Assembly (NCBI RefSeq): GCF_018449575.1
Contig: NZ_JAAVUT010000005.1
Coordinates: 1-64,000, forward strand
Direction: 5' to 3'
Origin: Sodalis sp. dw_96
Lineage (GTDB): Bacteria > Pseudomonadota > Gammaproteobacteria > Enterobacterales > Enterobacteriaceae
DNA: 64,000 bases
Shown piece by piece: positions 19,906 to 29,361 of the stretch. The first letter of the stretch is position 1, and each line of letters opens with the position of its first letter. The notes beneath the pieces were generated by a model. That model did no database searches. It was not told the origin of the DNA and saw only the letters and a list, made by a program, of their open reading frames with translations. A program made the position numbers and the translations under genes.

Positions 19906-21111
19906 ATGTCATCGGTGTCGCAAGCTCGGAGCTTGGGTAAATATTTTCTTCTCATGGATAATATGTTGGTGGTGCTGGGTTATTTCGTGGTATTCCCGCT
20001 CATTTCCATCCGATTCGTCGACCAGTTGGGCTGGGCGGCGCTTTTGGTGGGTATTGCCCTGGGTTTGCGCCAATTTGTCCAGCAGGGGCTGGGCATTTTT
20101 GGCGGCGCCATTGCCGATCGTCTGGGGGCCAAGCCGATGATCATTACCGGCATGCTGCTGCGCGCCATGGCGTTTGCCCTGATGGCCATTGCCGATCAAC
20201 CCTGGCTGCTATGGCTGTCCTGCGCCCTTTCCGGTCTCGGCGGAACTCTGTTCGATCCACCCCGTACCGCGATGGTGGTCAAACTTATCCGGCCCAATGA
20301 ACGAGGCCGCTTTTTCTCGATATTGATGATGCAGGACAGCGCCGGTTCGGTGATAGGGGCGCTTATCGGCAGTTGGCTGCTGAAATATGACTTTCATTTG
20401 GTCTGTTGGGCCGGTGCCCTTCTATTTGTTCTGGCGGCGATCTTTAATGCCTGGATGCTGCCGGCTTACCGTATTTCCACCACGCGCGCGCCGATTGTTG
20501 AAGGCATGCGCAGGGTGCTGCGAGACCATCGCTTCGTCATGTTTGTTTTGACTCTCACCGGCTATTACATGCTGGCGGTTCAGGTGTTGCTGATGCTGCC
20601 CATCAAAGTCAATGAGGTGGCCGGCCAGCCCTCGGCGGTGAAATGGATGTATGCCATCGAGGCCATGCTGTCGCTGCTGTTTCTGTACCCTATCGCACGC
20701 TGGAGCGAGAAACGCTTCAGCCTGGAGATGCGCCTGATGGCGGGCCTGTTTATCATGGCCTGCAGCATGTTCCCCATCGGACTGGCGGAGAACCTGCAGG
20801 TTCTGTTTAGCCTGATTGGTGTGTTTTATTTTGGGTCAATCATTGCCGAACCGGCGCGGGAGACCCTGGGAGCCTCGCTGGCGGACAGCCGCGCCCGCGG
20901 AAGTTACCTGGGATTTAGCCGACTCGGCCTGGCCCTCGGCGGCGCCATCGGCTATAGCGGAGGCGGCTGGCTGTACGATGCCGGCCACCGGCTGGACCTG
21001 CCGGAATTACCTTGGTTTATGCTTGGCGTCATCGGGCTGGCGACACTCTTTGGTTTGTACCGGCAATTCCGCCAGCGGCCTATCGAACCCGCCATGCTGC
21101 GCGGCCATTGA
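19906..21111 (+). CDS. mdtH: MFS multidrug transporter MdtH
   Basis: This 401-residue inner-membrane protein of 12 predicted helices aligns with E. coli MdtH (402 aa) from [36 protein letters not shown] onward. The MFS motif A region [22 protein letters not shown] is intact. In E. coli MdtH gives modest quinolone resistance when overexpressed; the physiological substrate is unknown. GGTGA lies just before the ATG. The 298-bp gap shared with divergent rimJ is AT-rich with long T runs but has no clear consensus promoter. Confidence 0.94.
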   Translation: MSSVSQARSLGKYFLLMDNMLVVLGYFVVFPLISIRFVDQLGWAALLVGIALGLRQFVQQGLGIFGGAIADRLGAKPMIITGMLLRAMAFALMAIADQPWLLWLSCALSGLGGTLFDPPRTAMVVKLIRPNERGRFFSILMMQDSAGSVIGALIGSWLLKYDFHLVCWAGALLFVLAAIFNAWMLPAYRISTTRAPIVEGMRRVLRDHRFVMFVLTLTGYYMLAVQVLLMLPIKVNEVAGQPSAVKWMYAIEAMLSLLFLYPIARWSEKRFSLEMRLMAGLFIMACSMFPIGLAENLQVLFSLIGVFYFGSIIAEPARETLGASLADSRARGSYLGFSRLGLALGGAIGYSGGGWLYDAGHRLDLPELPWFMLGVIGLATLFGLYRQFRQRPIEPAMLRGH

Positions 21112-21251
21112 TATTAACCCAGGCGCCGGTGCGACATTGTCCTCGCCTCTCTTCATAGCGCGGTGTTGCGGTCTGTTTCACTCTTATCGCGGCGCGACAC
21201 ATGGTATGCTGCGGCAGGTTAAATCATCCGACGAGCTAAAACGGAAAAGGA

Positions 21252-21818
21252 ATGAAAAAGAAAGCGTTTGCGGCGCTGGCCGTGATATTAAGCCTGGCAT
21301 TGACCGGCTGTAATAAACTGACCGAATACCGGCTCAGCGAGCAGGATGTTAACGGCTATTTGCAAAAGCATAATAATTTCCAGAAGGCCATCGGCGTGCC
21401 CGGCTTGCTCAATGCCAATATCGTATTAACCGATCTCACCAGTCAGATTGGCCGGACAGAGCCGGATAAAGTCCGCCTGTCCGGCAATGCCCGGCTGGAT
21501 ATCCAGTCACTATGGGGCGCCCAGCAGGCGGATTTAAAACTCACCCTTCAAGCGCAGCCTTATTACGATAAGGAGCAAGGGGCCATCTACCTGAAAGACA
21601 TGCAATTGGTGGATTACCAGGTGCAACCGGAAAAACTTCAGCCGACGTTCAAGGTATTGACGCCTTACCTTGAAAATTCACTGAAGTCCTATTTCGATAA
21701 CAAACCGGCCTACGTGCTTGACCCGAGTCGCAATAAAACCGAAGCGCTGGCCAAAAAATTGGCCAAGGGGCTGGAAGTGAAACCTGGCGAGCTGATCATT
21801 CCTTTCATCGGTAGCTGA
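21252..21818 (+). CDS. yceB: YceB family lipoprotein (DUF1439)
   Basis: The 188-residue product has a type II signal peptide with lipobox LALTGC, giving lipidated Cys20. The mature part matches E. coli YceB (186 aa): YLQKHNNFQKAIGVPGLLNANIVLTDLTSQIGR and the C-terminal KLAKGLEVKPGELIIPF. The predicted location is periplasmic, anchored to the outer membrane. Its function is unknown; relatives have a tubular lipid-binding-like fold. GGAAAAGG precedes the start. It is collinear with mdtH as in E. coli. Confidence 0.92.
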   Translation: MKKKAFAALAVILSLALTGCNKLTEYRLSEQDVNGYLQKHNNFQKAIGVPGLLNANIVLTDLTSQIGRTEPDKVRLSGNARLDIQSLWGAQQADLKLTLQAQPYYDKEQGAIYLKDMQLVDYQVQPEKLQPTFKVLTPYLENSLKSYFDNKPAYVLDPSRNKTEALAKKLAKGLEVKPGELIIPFIGS

Positions 21819-21854
21819 GGCGTGGTGGTTGGGGCGTGTTAGTTGAGTCGTGGT

Positions 21855-22403
21855 CTATTCAGACTCTTCCGTCAGTTCTTCCCGCAACGCCTGCAAGGCT
21901 TCCCGACTGATAATCGCCAGCACCCGATAAAAATCGGTAGCGGCATTGGCTTCAACCTTGCCTAAAAAGATATCGCTCCAGGACAGCAGGAACTCATCAA
22001 ACAGCCGGGACTGGCCGATAATTTCATCCTGCTGTGCATGATCCTCCAGCCAGGATGCCGCCAGCAATAGCGCCCCGAAATGATCCGTGACGGCCCCGGA
22101 CAACGGCATACCCACTTCCCCCAAAAAAGCGCGGACGTCACTTTCCGGCGCCGCCAGCCAGGAGGAACGAAACGGCGGGACCTTGGCCGTGTCGCCGTCG
22201 AACAGAGCGGAAAAATCCCCTGCCAGGATTTCCGGGGCACAGCTCTTGCCCAACCGTGCCAGCAAGTCATCCTGATCCAGAGGCCAATGCTCCACCAGCT
22301 TGCCTTCCTTGATAAGCACCATCAGCGGCGCCAGTACCGCATCCTGCGGCGCCCGGTAAAACAACGTCCCCAATACCCGGCAAACCATCGAAAAATCATT
22401 CAT
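21855..22403 (-). CDS. ycdY: TorD/DmsD-family chaperone YcdY
   Basis: This 182-residue, all-helical protein of the TorD/DmsD redox-enzyme maturation family is collinear with E. coli YcdY (184 aa): MNDFSMVCRVLGTLFYR, WPLDQDDLLARLGKSC, PPFRSSWL and GTLLLAASWLEDH-like GALLLAASWLEDH. In E. coli YcdY is reported to assist the zinc phosphatase YcdX. The ATG at 22401-22403 is chosen by homology; a TTG seven codons upstream, with AAGG before it, is an alternative. ycdX, normally between ghrA and ycdY, is absent, leaving only 93 bp between the two genes. Confidence 0.88.
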   Translation of the reverse strand: MNDFSMVCRVLGTLFYRAPQDAVLAPLMVLIKEGKLVEHWPLDQDDLLARLGKSCAPEILAGDFSALFDGDTAKVPPFRSSWLAAPESDVRAFLGEVGMPLSGAVTDHFGALLLAASWLEDHAQQDEIIGQSRLFDEFLLSWSDIFLGKVEANAATDFYRVLAIISREALQALREELTEESE

Positions 22404-22496
22404 CGCAATACCCGCATTATTCAACGGTTGCAGACCTTGTCATAATTCCGCGAATTCCGCAATGGGCGGCTTGCCTTTTTGCTAAAGGGAATTCAC

Positions 22497-23438
22497 TCAA
22501 TAGCCTTGCGCACGATCCACCAGGCCCAGGGGAGGTACGCCGGCCTCAATGCGTCGTATGTTTTCGGCAATACTGTCCATCGCCAAGGACGGTATGGTGA
22601 CAGCGGCAATATGCGGCGTGAGGGTAATACGCGGCGTGCGCCAAAACGGGTGGCCCGGCGGCAAGGGTTCTTCACGGCAAACATCCAGCGTCGCGGCGGC
22701 AATCTGCCCTCTGGCCAATGCCGCCAGCAGATCGGCTTCCACCAGATGGGCGCCTCGGGCAACGTTAATCACAAATGCTCCCCGATTCAAGCGGGCAAAA
22801 AGCTCCCCGTCAAGGATGCCTTCGGTTCGGGGGGTATTGGGCAACAGATTAACCAATACCTGCAGCCCGGATAAAAAATCGGGCAGTTGTTCATCACCAG
22901 CGAAACTGGCAACCTGCGGTATACTTTTGCGGGACAGACTCCAGCACCGTACCGGGAAACCGCGACCGGCCAGGGTGCACGCCACCTTCTGCCCCAGAAC
23001 GCCGGCACCTGCCACCCCGATAATAAAGCCGCGCTTATCGTTTAACGCCAGTTCACGCCAAGACCCTTGGCGCTGATATAGATAATACTCATCCAAACGG
23101 CGATAATAACGCAATACCGCGGCCAGAACATACTCAACCATTTGCTCCGCCATGCCGGTATCCTCCAGGCGCAGCAAAGGAACATTTTCGGCTAGCATCC
23201 GCGGATGAAGCCGTAATGTCTGCATCAAGGCATCCACCCCGGCCCCGAGAGCGAACAGTCCCTTCAAGCCCCTTCGTCCGGCCAGCATTTCCACCGGCGG
23301 ATGCCATACCAGCGCATAATCCGCCGGCAGCGAGTCTCCAGGCAGCCATGCCCGCAGATGCGCGCCGGGCAAACGCTTATGCATACCGGCTATCCACGGC
23401 TCCACGGGTTCGGAAGGATGATAAAAAACGATCTCCAT
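22497..23438 (-). CDS. ghrA: Glyoxylate/hydroxypyruvate reductase A
   Basis: This 313-residue cytosolic D-2-hydroxyacid dehydrogenase reduces glyoxylate and hydroxypyruvate with NADPH. Visible are YALVWHPPVEMLAGR, the nucleotide-binding IGVAGAGVLGQKVA, INVARGAHLVEADLLAAL (substrate arginine), EEPLPPGHPFW (Glu) and TPHIAAVT (catalytic His), matching E. coli GhrA (312 aa). AGGTG precedes the ATG. It is upstream of ycdY on the same strand. Its 5' side borders the AT-rich island. Confidence 0.94.
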   Translation of the reverse strand: MEIVFYHPSEPVEPWIAGMHKRLPGAHLRAWLPGDSLPADYALVWHPPVEMLAGRRGLKGLFALGAGVDALMQTLRLHPRMLAENVPLLRLEDTGMAEQMVEYVLAAVLRYYRRLDEYYLYQRQGSWRELALNDKRGFIIGVAGAGVLGQKVACTLAGRGFPVRCWSLSRKSIPQVASFAGDEQLPDFLSGLQVLVNLLPNTPRTEGILDGELFARLNRGAFVINVARGAHLVEADLLAALARGQIAAATLDVCREEPLPPGHPFWRTPRITLTPHIAAVTIPSLAMDSIAENIRRIEAGVPPLGLVDRAQGY

Positions 23439-24419
23439 GCACCTGGTCCTATTACTGAACTCAACAATTTAATTTTTTATACTTTACACGCCAAACATAT
23501 CCACTGACGAGGCAACGAACAATCCCTATCGGACGCCGGGCGGATGATAACGCCGAGCGCTTGCTGAAATCATGATTACGACACCCGCATGACGTTTTAA
23601 GATGAAGGATGAGACGGCGCAAATTTCATTTGACAAAAAATGCTTTTTTTGATGATTTTTTTTCCGCTACAAAGTCAGAATTTGTCCATAAAATCGGTGG
23701 GAAATGAAAAGACAAGCGTGGTCCGATTCAGAAAAGACTCAGGCTTTTGAAAAAAAATTGAGAAGAAAATTTAATTTGTATGAAGGTGTTTTAAGCATAA
23801 CCTTTCCATTCTTTAGCTTCTTTTATGATAAAAAAAGCGTCTATAAAAAGATCATATTTGCATAAATATGCGATAAAATGAATATAAAACACCTCTTTTG
23901 GAAAAAACAATAACTGATTTCAAAAATTTATCTTTAATTTTCATAACGTTATTTTGCAACTGAAAAGAACTTCGGTTTGACATTTTTTCCTAAGATCATT
24001 TTTATATGGTTATTCAAATTATCATACATAACCACGCTAGATAAAGTTTGAGTCAATATAAATTTTTTTCTAATAGATAAAATCTAATAAAATTTCAATG
24101 AAATTTTTTTTATGTCCTCATAAAAAATAGGTTCAAAAAACTTCATAATCCGAGAGGATAACCTACCCCGGCAGGAGAATTTCAGATTTATTACCCTCCC
24201 ACAGACTGAAGGGCTCAGCTATCGTTATATGCGTTATGTTAAATTAATTCCATATCAGGTATAACGTTAACAGGAGGAAGCAATGGTATACCGTTAGTTT
24301 ATGAAAAAAATGAAATGATCTTTTTATTGGAAATAGCGGTTCTTGAAAAATTTTTTTTTACATGTAACGCTTTTAACAGCAACGCCATAAGAAAAAATCT
24401 AAAAGTGAGGTATTTTGAG
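23439..24419. other. AT-rich non-coding stretch upstream of the winged-helix regulator
   Basis: This gap of nearly 1 kb has no convincing gene. From about 23630 to 24150 it is very AT-rich with long A and T runs, unlike the GC-rich flanks. A strong Shine-Dalgarno sequence (AGGAGG near 24271) precedes only a four-codon frame (24283-24297). Curved, silencer-bound promoter DNA would look like this. Confidence 0.5.
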
Positions 24420-25136
24420 ATGAAACCTACACCGACTATCATCATCGATCATCTCGATGTAAGAATTGAACCCGATTTGCATAACCGTTTGCGCTGGAAA
24501 GAGTATCAAATATTGAGTTTATTGGTGCAAAACTCCCCCAATGTCGTCACACGGGAAGAACTGGTAAATCATATTTGGAAGGGGACGTATTGTTCGGACT
24601 CGACGATTAATCAAACCATCAAATCGGTCCGTCAAAAGATCGGTGACCATGAACATAAAATCATAAAGACCATCCCGCGTATTGGTTATATTATTGAAGA
24701 AAAACAGATGGTTAATATCAGTTTTGATATAATTGCAACGGCTGGAACGCCTGTGTTCGACCCGCCCAAGCAGGCTATCGAGGCTGCGGTTAAGCAGGCC
24801 CAGTCCACCGACGAGGATATATATTCCGAGCCTATGTGGGCTTTCCCGACACATTCTCGATTGTCAAGAACCGTCTCCAAACCTACAGTTTTTCGTTTGA
24901 ATGCGTTTAAAAAGATTTTTTTTATTTATGCAGAGAAATTTTATCAATATAAAAATAGATTGATAATTGTTTTTTTAAGCACAGTTATCCTAATGATAGT
25001 CTTAGTTTATTTCTATACAATCATTAAAATATCAGTAGCATCATACAATCTGGAATGGTTGAACTTGAATAATAGAATTACGTCGGTTCAGTTAACCTGC
25101 CCGTTAGGTTTTAAATACGAGCCTGATGGTTCTTGA
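24420..25136 (+). CDS. Membrane-anchored winged-helix transcriptional regulator (CadC/ToxR-like topology)
   Basis: In 238 residues, an OmpR/PhoB-type winged helix spans about 10-92 (RWKEYQILSLLVQNSPNVVTREELVNHIW, STINQTIKSVRQKIG, IIKTIPRIGYII). A flexible linker of roughly 80 residues follows, then one membrane helix near 181-203 (LIIVFLSTVILMIVLVYFY) and a short periplasmic tail of about 35 residues with one cysteine. The topology is that of ToxR/CadC one-component regulators, though the sensor part is very small. The start at 24420 follows GTGAGG; an earlier ATG at 24315 would add 35 residues outside the domain. A terminator lies downstream. Its targets are unknown; the flippase operon next door is the obvious candidate. 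Confidence 0.8.
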   Translation: MKPTPTIIIDHLDVRIEPDLHNRLRWKEYQILSLLVQNSPNVVTREELVNHIWKGTYCSDSTINQTIKSVRQKIGDHEHKIIKTIPRIGYIIEEKQMVNISFDIIATAGTPVFDPPKQAIEAAVKQAQSTDEDIYSEPMWAFPTHSRLSRTVSKPTVFRLNAFKKIFFIYAEKFYQYKNRLIIVFLSTVILMIVLVYFYTIIKISVASYNLEWLNLNNRITSVQLTCPLGFKYEPDGS

Positions 25137-25577
25137 GTCAATACTCATTTTTAGTATTGTCGCTGCTAAATATAGCAATTGATTCACAGCTGAAACTTTT
25201 CACTTAGCATACCACCCCCACACAATATGGGCCCGCATTGTTTTGCGGGCTTTTTTTTATCTGCATATGCCAAAAAATGAAATATGCTAAAAAAGAGAAT
25301 TCTTTTAGCTTTTAGATAAATTTTATCTAATTTCATAATGAAATAATTTCACATCCTAATAGCAAAACCCGTTTTATCTTTTTTCACTTGTGTTAAACCC
25401 CTCAATCCGCTATTTATTTAACCATTCGATAAAGTTATGTCTAAGAAAAAATAACAATATTGTTTGCATTATTGTTGACGGCGACTTGATGTTGCTACTT
25501 TTTGACGATTTTTATTTGAGCCATATCAACTAAAAATAATCTTCTGCATAACAGCACATTTAAGAAGTAAGGGGATT
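25137..25577. other. Intergenic region between the regulator and the flippase gene
   Basis: Apart from the terminator at 25231-25258, this 441-bp AT-rich stretch shows no gene. It should contain the promoter of the flippase/ATP-grasp pair. Confidence 0.4.
25231..25258 (+). terminator. Rho-independent terminator after the regulator gene
   Basis: A 7-bp GC-rich stem GCCCGCA / TGCGGGC (25231-25237, 25244-25250) with a 6-nt loop is followed by eight T. It lies about 95 bp after the stop. Confidence 0.88.
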
Positions 25578-26888
25578 ATGAAAGAAATCATTTTTAACTC
25601 TTTATGGGTTATTTTGGAGAAATCATGCTTCGCTATAGCAGGCATCATTTCAGCCATGTATGTCGCCCGTTATCTGGGGCCAGAAAATTTCGGCACCTTG
25701 AGTTATTTGCTTTCCATTATGGCTTTGGTAACGCCCTTTATTCAATTGGGCAGCGATAATGTCCTTTTCAATCGTATTGCTAAAAAACCCGCCAGCGGAA
25801 TAGCGTTGATGGCCGCATCACAGCGATTGAAGTTAGTCCTCTACATAGTATTTAGCATTGGATTATTGCTTTGGGCGAAACATACACTACCCTTAGAACA
25901 GCAAAAAGTCATGATAGTACTGATCGTGGCAAATTTCTTTACATTACAGGATATTTATAAGCTCTATTATGACGCAACGTTGGCGTCAAAAACCAACTTA
26001 ATCATTAATAACGTTTCCTTAATTATATTTGTCTGTATTAATTTGGCCTGGGTCCATTATCAATTCAGCCTGATCTGGTTTGCCTTTTCCATAGTGGTGC
26101 GCAGCTTTGTACCTTATTTATGGCGTCGTATATTATTTAATCGCACCCAGCAAAAAGCACGGGGCGTTTTAAAAAAGCAACTGAAGTTTAAATATTTTGA
26201 TTTTTACAATATGTATCTATTAAAAGTCGGTATGCCATTGCTGATATCAAGCTTGTCTATCGTCATTTATACCCGCATCGACCAGATATTGCTGGGCAAG
26301 TTTTTAGGTTTTGGGGCTGTAGGAATTTACAATGCCGCTACAACAATAAGCCAAGGATGGGTCATTGTGCCTATGGCGTTGATCACATCCTATATGACCG
26401 TCATCGCCGCTGAGCGGGACAGTGGTCGAAGCATTGAAAGGGTCCGCTCGCTGTATTTAATCATTATGTTGATATCTCTGCCAGTGGTACTTATTTTTTC
26501 TTTATTTAGCAATAAAATCATATATTTAGTCTATGGAATTCGTTTTGCCGATGCTGCGGATATTCTGTGGATTTGCGCGCTGACATCTCTTTGCAGCGTA
26601 TTGGGGACGCTTTCCTATCGCGTCATTCTCCTTAACTCCGGCTATCATTTCGTCTCCATTAAAATGGCTGTAATTGCACTGCTTAACGTCGGCCTTAATT
26701 ATTTTTTTATACCTCAATATGGGATTAAGGGCGCTGCTCTGTCCACCCTAACCGCCGAAATGGTTTCATTGATATTTCTTAATGCGTTGTTCAAAAAGGG
26801 GCTAGTCACATACCCGCTGTTTTGTGCCTATAAAAGCGTTCCACTATTAATAAACGAGGTTCGAAGCTATGTTAAATCCGCTCGCTAA
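25578..26888 (+). CDS. Wzx-type oligosaccharide/polysaccharide flippase
   Basis: This 436-residue, very hydrophobic protein has 12-14 predicted helices in the polysaccharide-transporter/MATE-like fold. The N-terminus (WVILEKSCFAIAGIISAMYVARYLGPENFGTLSYLLSI) is the typical Wzx/RfbX start. The GIYNAATTISQGWVIVP region and the C-terminal FIPQYGIKGAALSTLTAEMVSL also fit. It would move an undecaprenyl-linked glycan across the inner membrane. TAAGGGG precedes the ATG. Its stop overlaps the next gene by 20 bp, so the two are translationally coupled. Base composition is markedly more AT-rich than the flanks, suggesting transfer. No polymerase or glycosyltransferase set accompanies it, so its glycan must be made elsewhere. 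Confidence 0.85.
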   Translation: MKEIIFNSLWVILEKSCFAIAGIISAMYVARYLGPENFGTLSYLLSIMALVTPFIQLGSDNVLFNRIAKKPASGIALMAASQRLKLVLYIVFSIGLLLWAKHTLPLEQQKVMIVLIVANFFTLQDIYKLYYDATLASKTNLIINNVSLIIFVCINLAWVHYQFSLIWFAFSIVVRSFVPYLWRRILFNRTQQKARGVLKKQLKFKYFDFYNMYLLKVGMPLLISSLSIVIYTRIDQILLGKFLGFGAVGIYNAATTISQGWVIVPMALITSYMTVIAAERDSGRSIERVRSLYLIIMLISLPVVLIFSLFSNKIIYLVYGIRFADAADILWICALTSLCSVLGTLSYRVILLNSGYHFVSIKMAVIALLNVGLNYFFIPQYGIKGAALSTLTAEMVSLIFLNALFKKGLVTYPLFCAYKSVPLLINEVRSYVKSAR

Positions 26889-27717
26889 ACAAGCAACAAA
26901 ATTATTGCCTGATGTATTATATCATCAGATTAAATATGCCCGGGTTTTCAAAAAATGGCCCAACACAGTTAGGCCCAAAACATTTAGTGAAAAAATTATC
27001 ATTCGCAATTTTAAGCCAAAATCCATTTATACCGAGCTAGCGGACAAATTAAAGGTCAGAGACTATATAGTTAGCACTATAGGCGCACAGTATCTTATTA
27101 AATTACATGCTGTCTGCTCAGTATTGACACGCTCAATTTATGATAATTTACCTAATTCATTTGTCATCAAGGCTAACCATGGTTGCGGTTTTAATAGGAT
27201 TGTATACGATAAAACCAAAATCACCTTTGATGAACTTAGCCAAGAATCAAAACAGTGGATGGATATCAACTACTATAAGACCACCAGGGAAAGGCATTAT
27301 AAAACCATCACTCCCTGCATTATGATAGAAGAGTTATTACTCGATAAAGGTAAAGTTCCCAATGATATAAAATTCCACTGTTTCAATCGCCAGGGAGAAA
27401 TGCATATATTTATACAGGTTGATTACGACAGGTTCGGTGTGCACCGCCGGGATATATTTGATACCCAATGGAACAGAACCGATATTCGGATGGGCCTGCC
27501 GAACAGTCCGGAGCCCATGGCCGCCCCGGAGAATCTGGCGGAAATGTTATCTCTTGCCAAACGCATCGCCGAGCAATTTTCTTATTTACGAATCGATTTT
27601 TATGAAGCCGGCGGCAAGATCTATTTTGGTGAATTAACATTCACCCCCGGCGGCGGGTTATGTAAAATGTATCCGCAGGAAACGCAGCGGCAGTGGGGTG
27701 ATTTTTTCACCGATTGA
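26869..27717 (+). CDS. TupA-like ATP-grasp protein (glycan/capsule-type)
   Basis: The 282-residue product resembles the ATP-grasp family named after TupA of teichuronopeptide synthesis, often annotated as glycosyltransferase and common in capsule and O-antigen loci. Diagnostic stretches are RPKTFSEKIIIRNF, ADKLKVRDYI, FVIKANHGCGFN (ATP-binding loop), CIMIEELLLD, DIKFHCFNRQGEMHIFIQVDYDRFG and FLRIDFYEAGGKIYFGELTFTPGGG, the last resembling the metal-binding end of ATP-grasp enzymes. It probably adds an amino acid or related group to a glycan carried by the coupled flippase. The start overlaps the flippase frame. It is AT-rich at its 5' end and closer to host composition near its 3' end. Confidence 0.8.
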   Translation: MLNPLAKQATKLLPDVLYHQIKYARVFKKWPNTVRPKTFSEKIIIRNFKPKSIYTELADKLKVRDYIVSTIGAQYLIKLHAVCSVLTRSIYDNLPNSFVIKANHGCGFNRIVYDKTKITFDELSQESKQWMDINYYKTTRERHYKTITPCIMIEELLLDKGKVPNDIKFHCFNRQGEMHIFIQVDYDRFGVHRRDIFDTQWNRTDIRMGLPNSPEPMAAPENLAEMLSLAKRIAEQFSYLRIDFYEAGGKIYFGELTFTPGGGLCKMYPQETQRQWGDFFTD

Positions 27718-28294
27718 TTAATAATTCTTATACTTTAAATTAAAGATGCCTTTTTGACACTTTTCTTTTGCCTGATTATTGTATAACGTCGGGGAAGGAA
27801 CATGCCGTTGCATGGAAAAATTAGCGGCCTGCTTCCCCCTGTTTTCCCATACCGAATAAAACATAATTACCGTCGATCCCTACCGGCATTGTGGATTATG
27901 CGCGCTAATCTTTTCCGCTGCAGCGTATCGCCGACGGAATGGCCAGGCAGATTGACTGCCAGGAAGAAGTCGCCATGATTAATATAGCCGATGATCGGCT
28001 CACTCCGCTGGAAAAAACCGCTAAGGATGGGCTAGTCCCTACCCTGCCGCCATCTTGGGCTGTAGACTGTAGATAGTGTCGACACTATTGATAGAATTGC
28101 AATGCGCCTGATTTTACACGTAGCGTAAGTGAGATAGCCGGCCTCGAAAACGCTTTTATCCATTGGAAACTCCCCGGCAGGGTAACACCGGCCTGGGTTT
28201 TAGCGGCTTTTTAGCTCTTTTGCGCACCAAGAGGTTATAAACTCGCGTCCTACGCTCAAACCCTGAGCAAACAGGCGGTCATAAAGAAATTATA
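27718..28294. other. Gene-poor region between the ATP-grasp gene and tRNA-Ser
   Basis: No intact gene is recognised in about 580 bp. A fragmentary plus-strand frame around 27924-28076 (beginning near CTGCAGCG and ending TAG) gives about 50 codons including ADDRLTPLEKTA. It has no start context and no known family and may be a gene remnant. The composition returns towards the host average here. Confidence 0.35.
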
Positions 28295-28295
28295 C

Positions 28296-28324
28296 TTGAC
28301 CGGAATGGGCCAACTCCCTATAGT
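28296..28324 (+). promoter_or_regulatory. Sigma-70 promoter of tRNA-Ser
   Basis: TTGACC at 28296-28301 and TATAGT at 28319-28324 are separated by exactly 17 bp, followed by a GC-rich discriminator (ACCGCCCC) typical of stringently controlled stable-RNA promoters. Mature tRNA begins about 30 bp later. Confidence 0.85.
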
Positions 28325-28354
28325 ACCGCCCCGTTACCCCAGCGGTAATGACGT

Positions 28355-28444
28355 GGTGAGGTGTCCGAGTGGCTGAAGGAGCACGCCTGGAAAGTGTGTA
28401 TACGCGAAAGCGTATCGAGGGTTCGAACCCCTCTCTCACCGCCA
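28355..28444 (+). tRNA. tRNA-Ser(GGA)
   Basis: The 90-nt sequence runs from GGTGAGG to CTCACCGCCA, with a 7-bp acceptor stem, encoded CCA, anticodon GGA in CCTGGAAAG, a long serine-type variable arm and the GGTTCGAACC T-arm. It is almost identical to E. coli serW/serX. The neighbours phoH and ghrA match the E. coli serX location. Confidence 0.97.
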
Positions 28445-28448
28445 GAAT

Positions 28449-28483
28449 TAAAAAAAGCCCGGCTTTTATGTCGGGCTTTTTTA
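28449..28483. terminator. Bidirectional terminator between tRNA-Ser and phoH
   Basis: The stem AAGCCCG / CGGGCTT (28455-28461, 28472-28478) is flanked by an A run on the left and a T run on the right. It can end the tRNA transcript on plus and the convergent phoH transcript on minus. Confidence 0.88.
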
Positions 28484-28516
28484 TTATCCGAGGGTAAGGA
28501 ATTCTTGCCCCGGGTT

Positions 28517-29308
28517 TTAACGGTAAGCGTTAAGGGTGCGCTGGCACAGTGCCGAACGGACGCAGTCCTGTTTACCAAAACGCACGACGGCAATCATCTC
28601 ATCCTCTTCGTTAAATCGCTCAAGGGCATCCTCAAGACCTGATTTAACGCCGCGAGGTAAATCGCATTGTGTAATATCACCATTAACAATCACCGTGACA
28701 TTCTCCCCGAGGCGCGTTAAAAACATTTTCATTTGATTAACGGTAACATTCTGCGCTTCATCCAGTATGACCACCGCATTTTCGAAAGTCCGGCCCCGCA
28801 TATAAGCGAAAGGCGCTATTTCCACTTTTCCGATTTCCGGTCGCAGACAATATTGCATAAAAGACGATCCCAGCCGGCGCAACAATATATCGTAGACCGG
28901 ACGGAAATAAGGGGCGAATTTTTCAGCAATATCCCCAGGCAGGAAACCCAAATCCTCATCGGCCTGCAATACCGGCCGGGTAACAATGATGCGTTCGACC
29001 TCTTTATGTATTAACGCATCCGCCGCCTTGGCGGCACTCAGAAAGGTTTTACCACAACCCGCCTCGCCGGTTGCAAAAATCAACTGTTTGGTTTCTATGG
29101 CAGTTAAGTAATATTCCTGAACTTCATTACGTGCCTCAATTAACTTAGTGTCGCGGGAATCCCGCGCCATGCCAATCGATTCAATCCCGCTCATATGAAC
29201 AAGAGAAGTGACCGAGTCCTCTTCACGCATTTTATGGTTGCGTGACTCGCGCCGGATAACACGTTTAGCTTCGCGACGAGCTTTGATCACTACTTTTTGT
29301 CTTCCCAT
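28517..29308 (-). CDS. phoH: PhoH family ATPase
   Basis: The 263-residue protein is near-identical in order to the ATPase core of E. coli Pho[24 protein letters not shown] start, Walker [30 protein letters not shown], Walker B-like VVILDEAQN and [12 protein letters not shown]. PhoH is a phosphate-starvation-inducible cytosolic ATPase, related to the N-terminal domain of superfamily 1 helicases, of uncertain role. The start at 29308 has AAGGTG upstream; an 11-codon extension is not conserved. It converges on tRNA-Ser and diverges from putA, whereas in E. coli putP and the efe genes lie between putA and phoH. Confidence 0.94.
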   Translation of the reverse strand: MGRQKVVIKARREAKRVIRRESRNHKMREEDSVTSLVHMSGIESIGMARDSRDTKLIEARNEVQEYYLTAIETKQLIFATGEAGCGKTFLSAAKAADALIHKEVERIIVTRPVLQADEDLGFLPGDIAEKFAPYFRPVYDILLRRLGSSFMQYCLRPEIGKVEIAPFAYMRGRTFENAVVILDEAQNVTVNQMKMFLTRLGENVTVIVNGDITQCDLPRGVKSGLEDALERFNEEDEMIAVVRFGKQDCVRSALCQRTLNAYR

Positions 29309-29361
29309 AAGTGGCACCTTACAGTTTGTTTCACCATTCACAGAGGAATGAACCCCGGTGA

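Noticed and set aside
28355-28444. tRNA-Ser as attachment site for the AT-rich island
   Set aside because: The island lies on the 5' side of the tRNA, no integrase is seen, and no duplicate of the tRNA 3' end was found near 23.5 kb.
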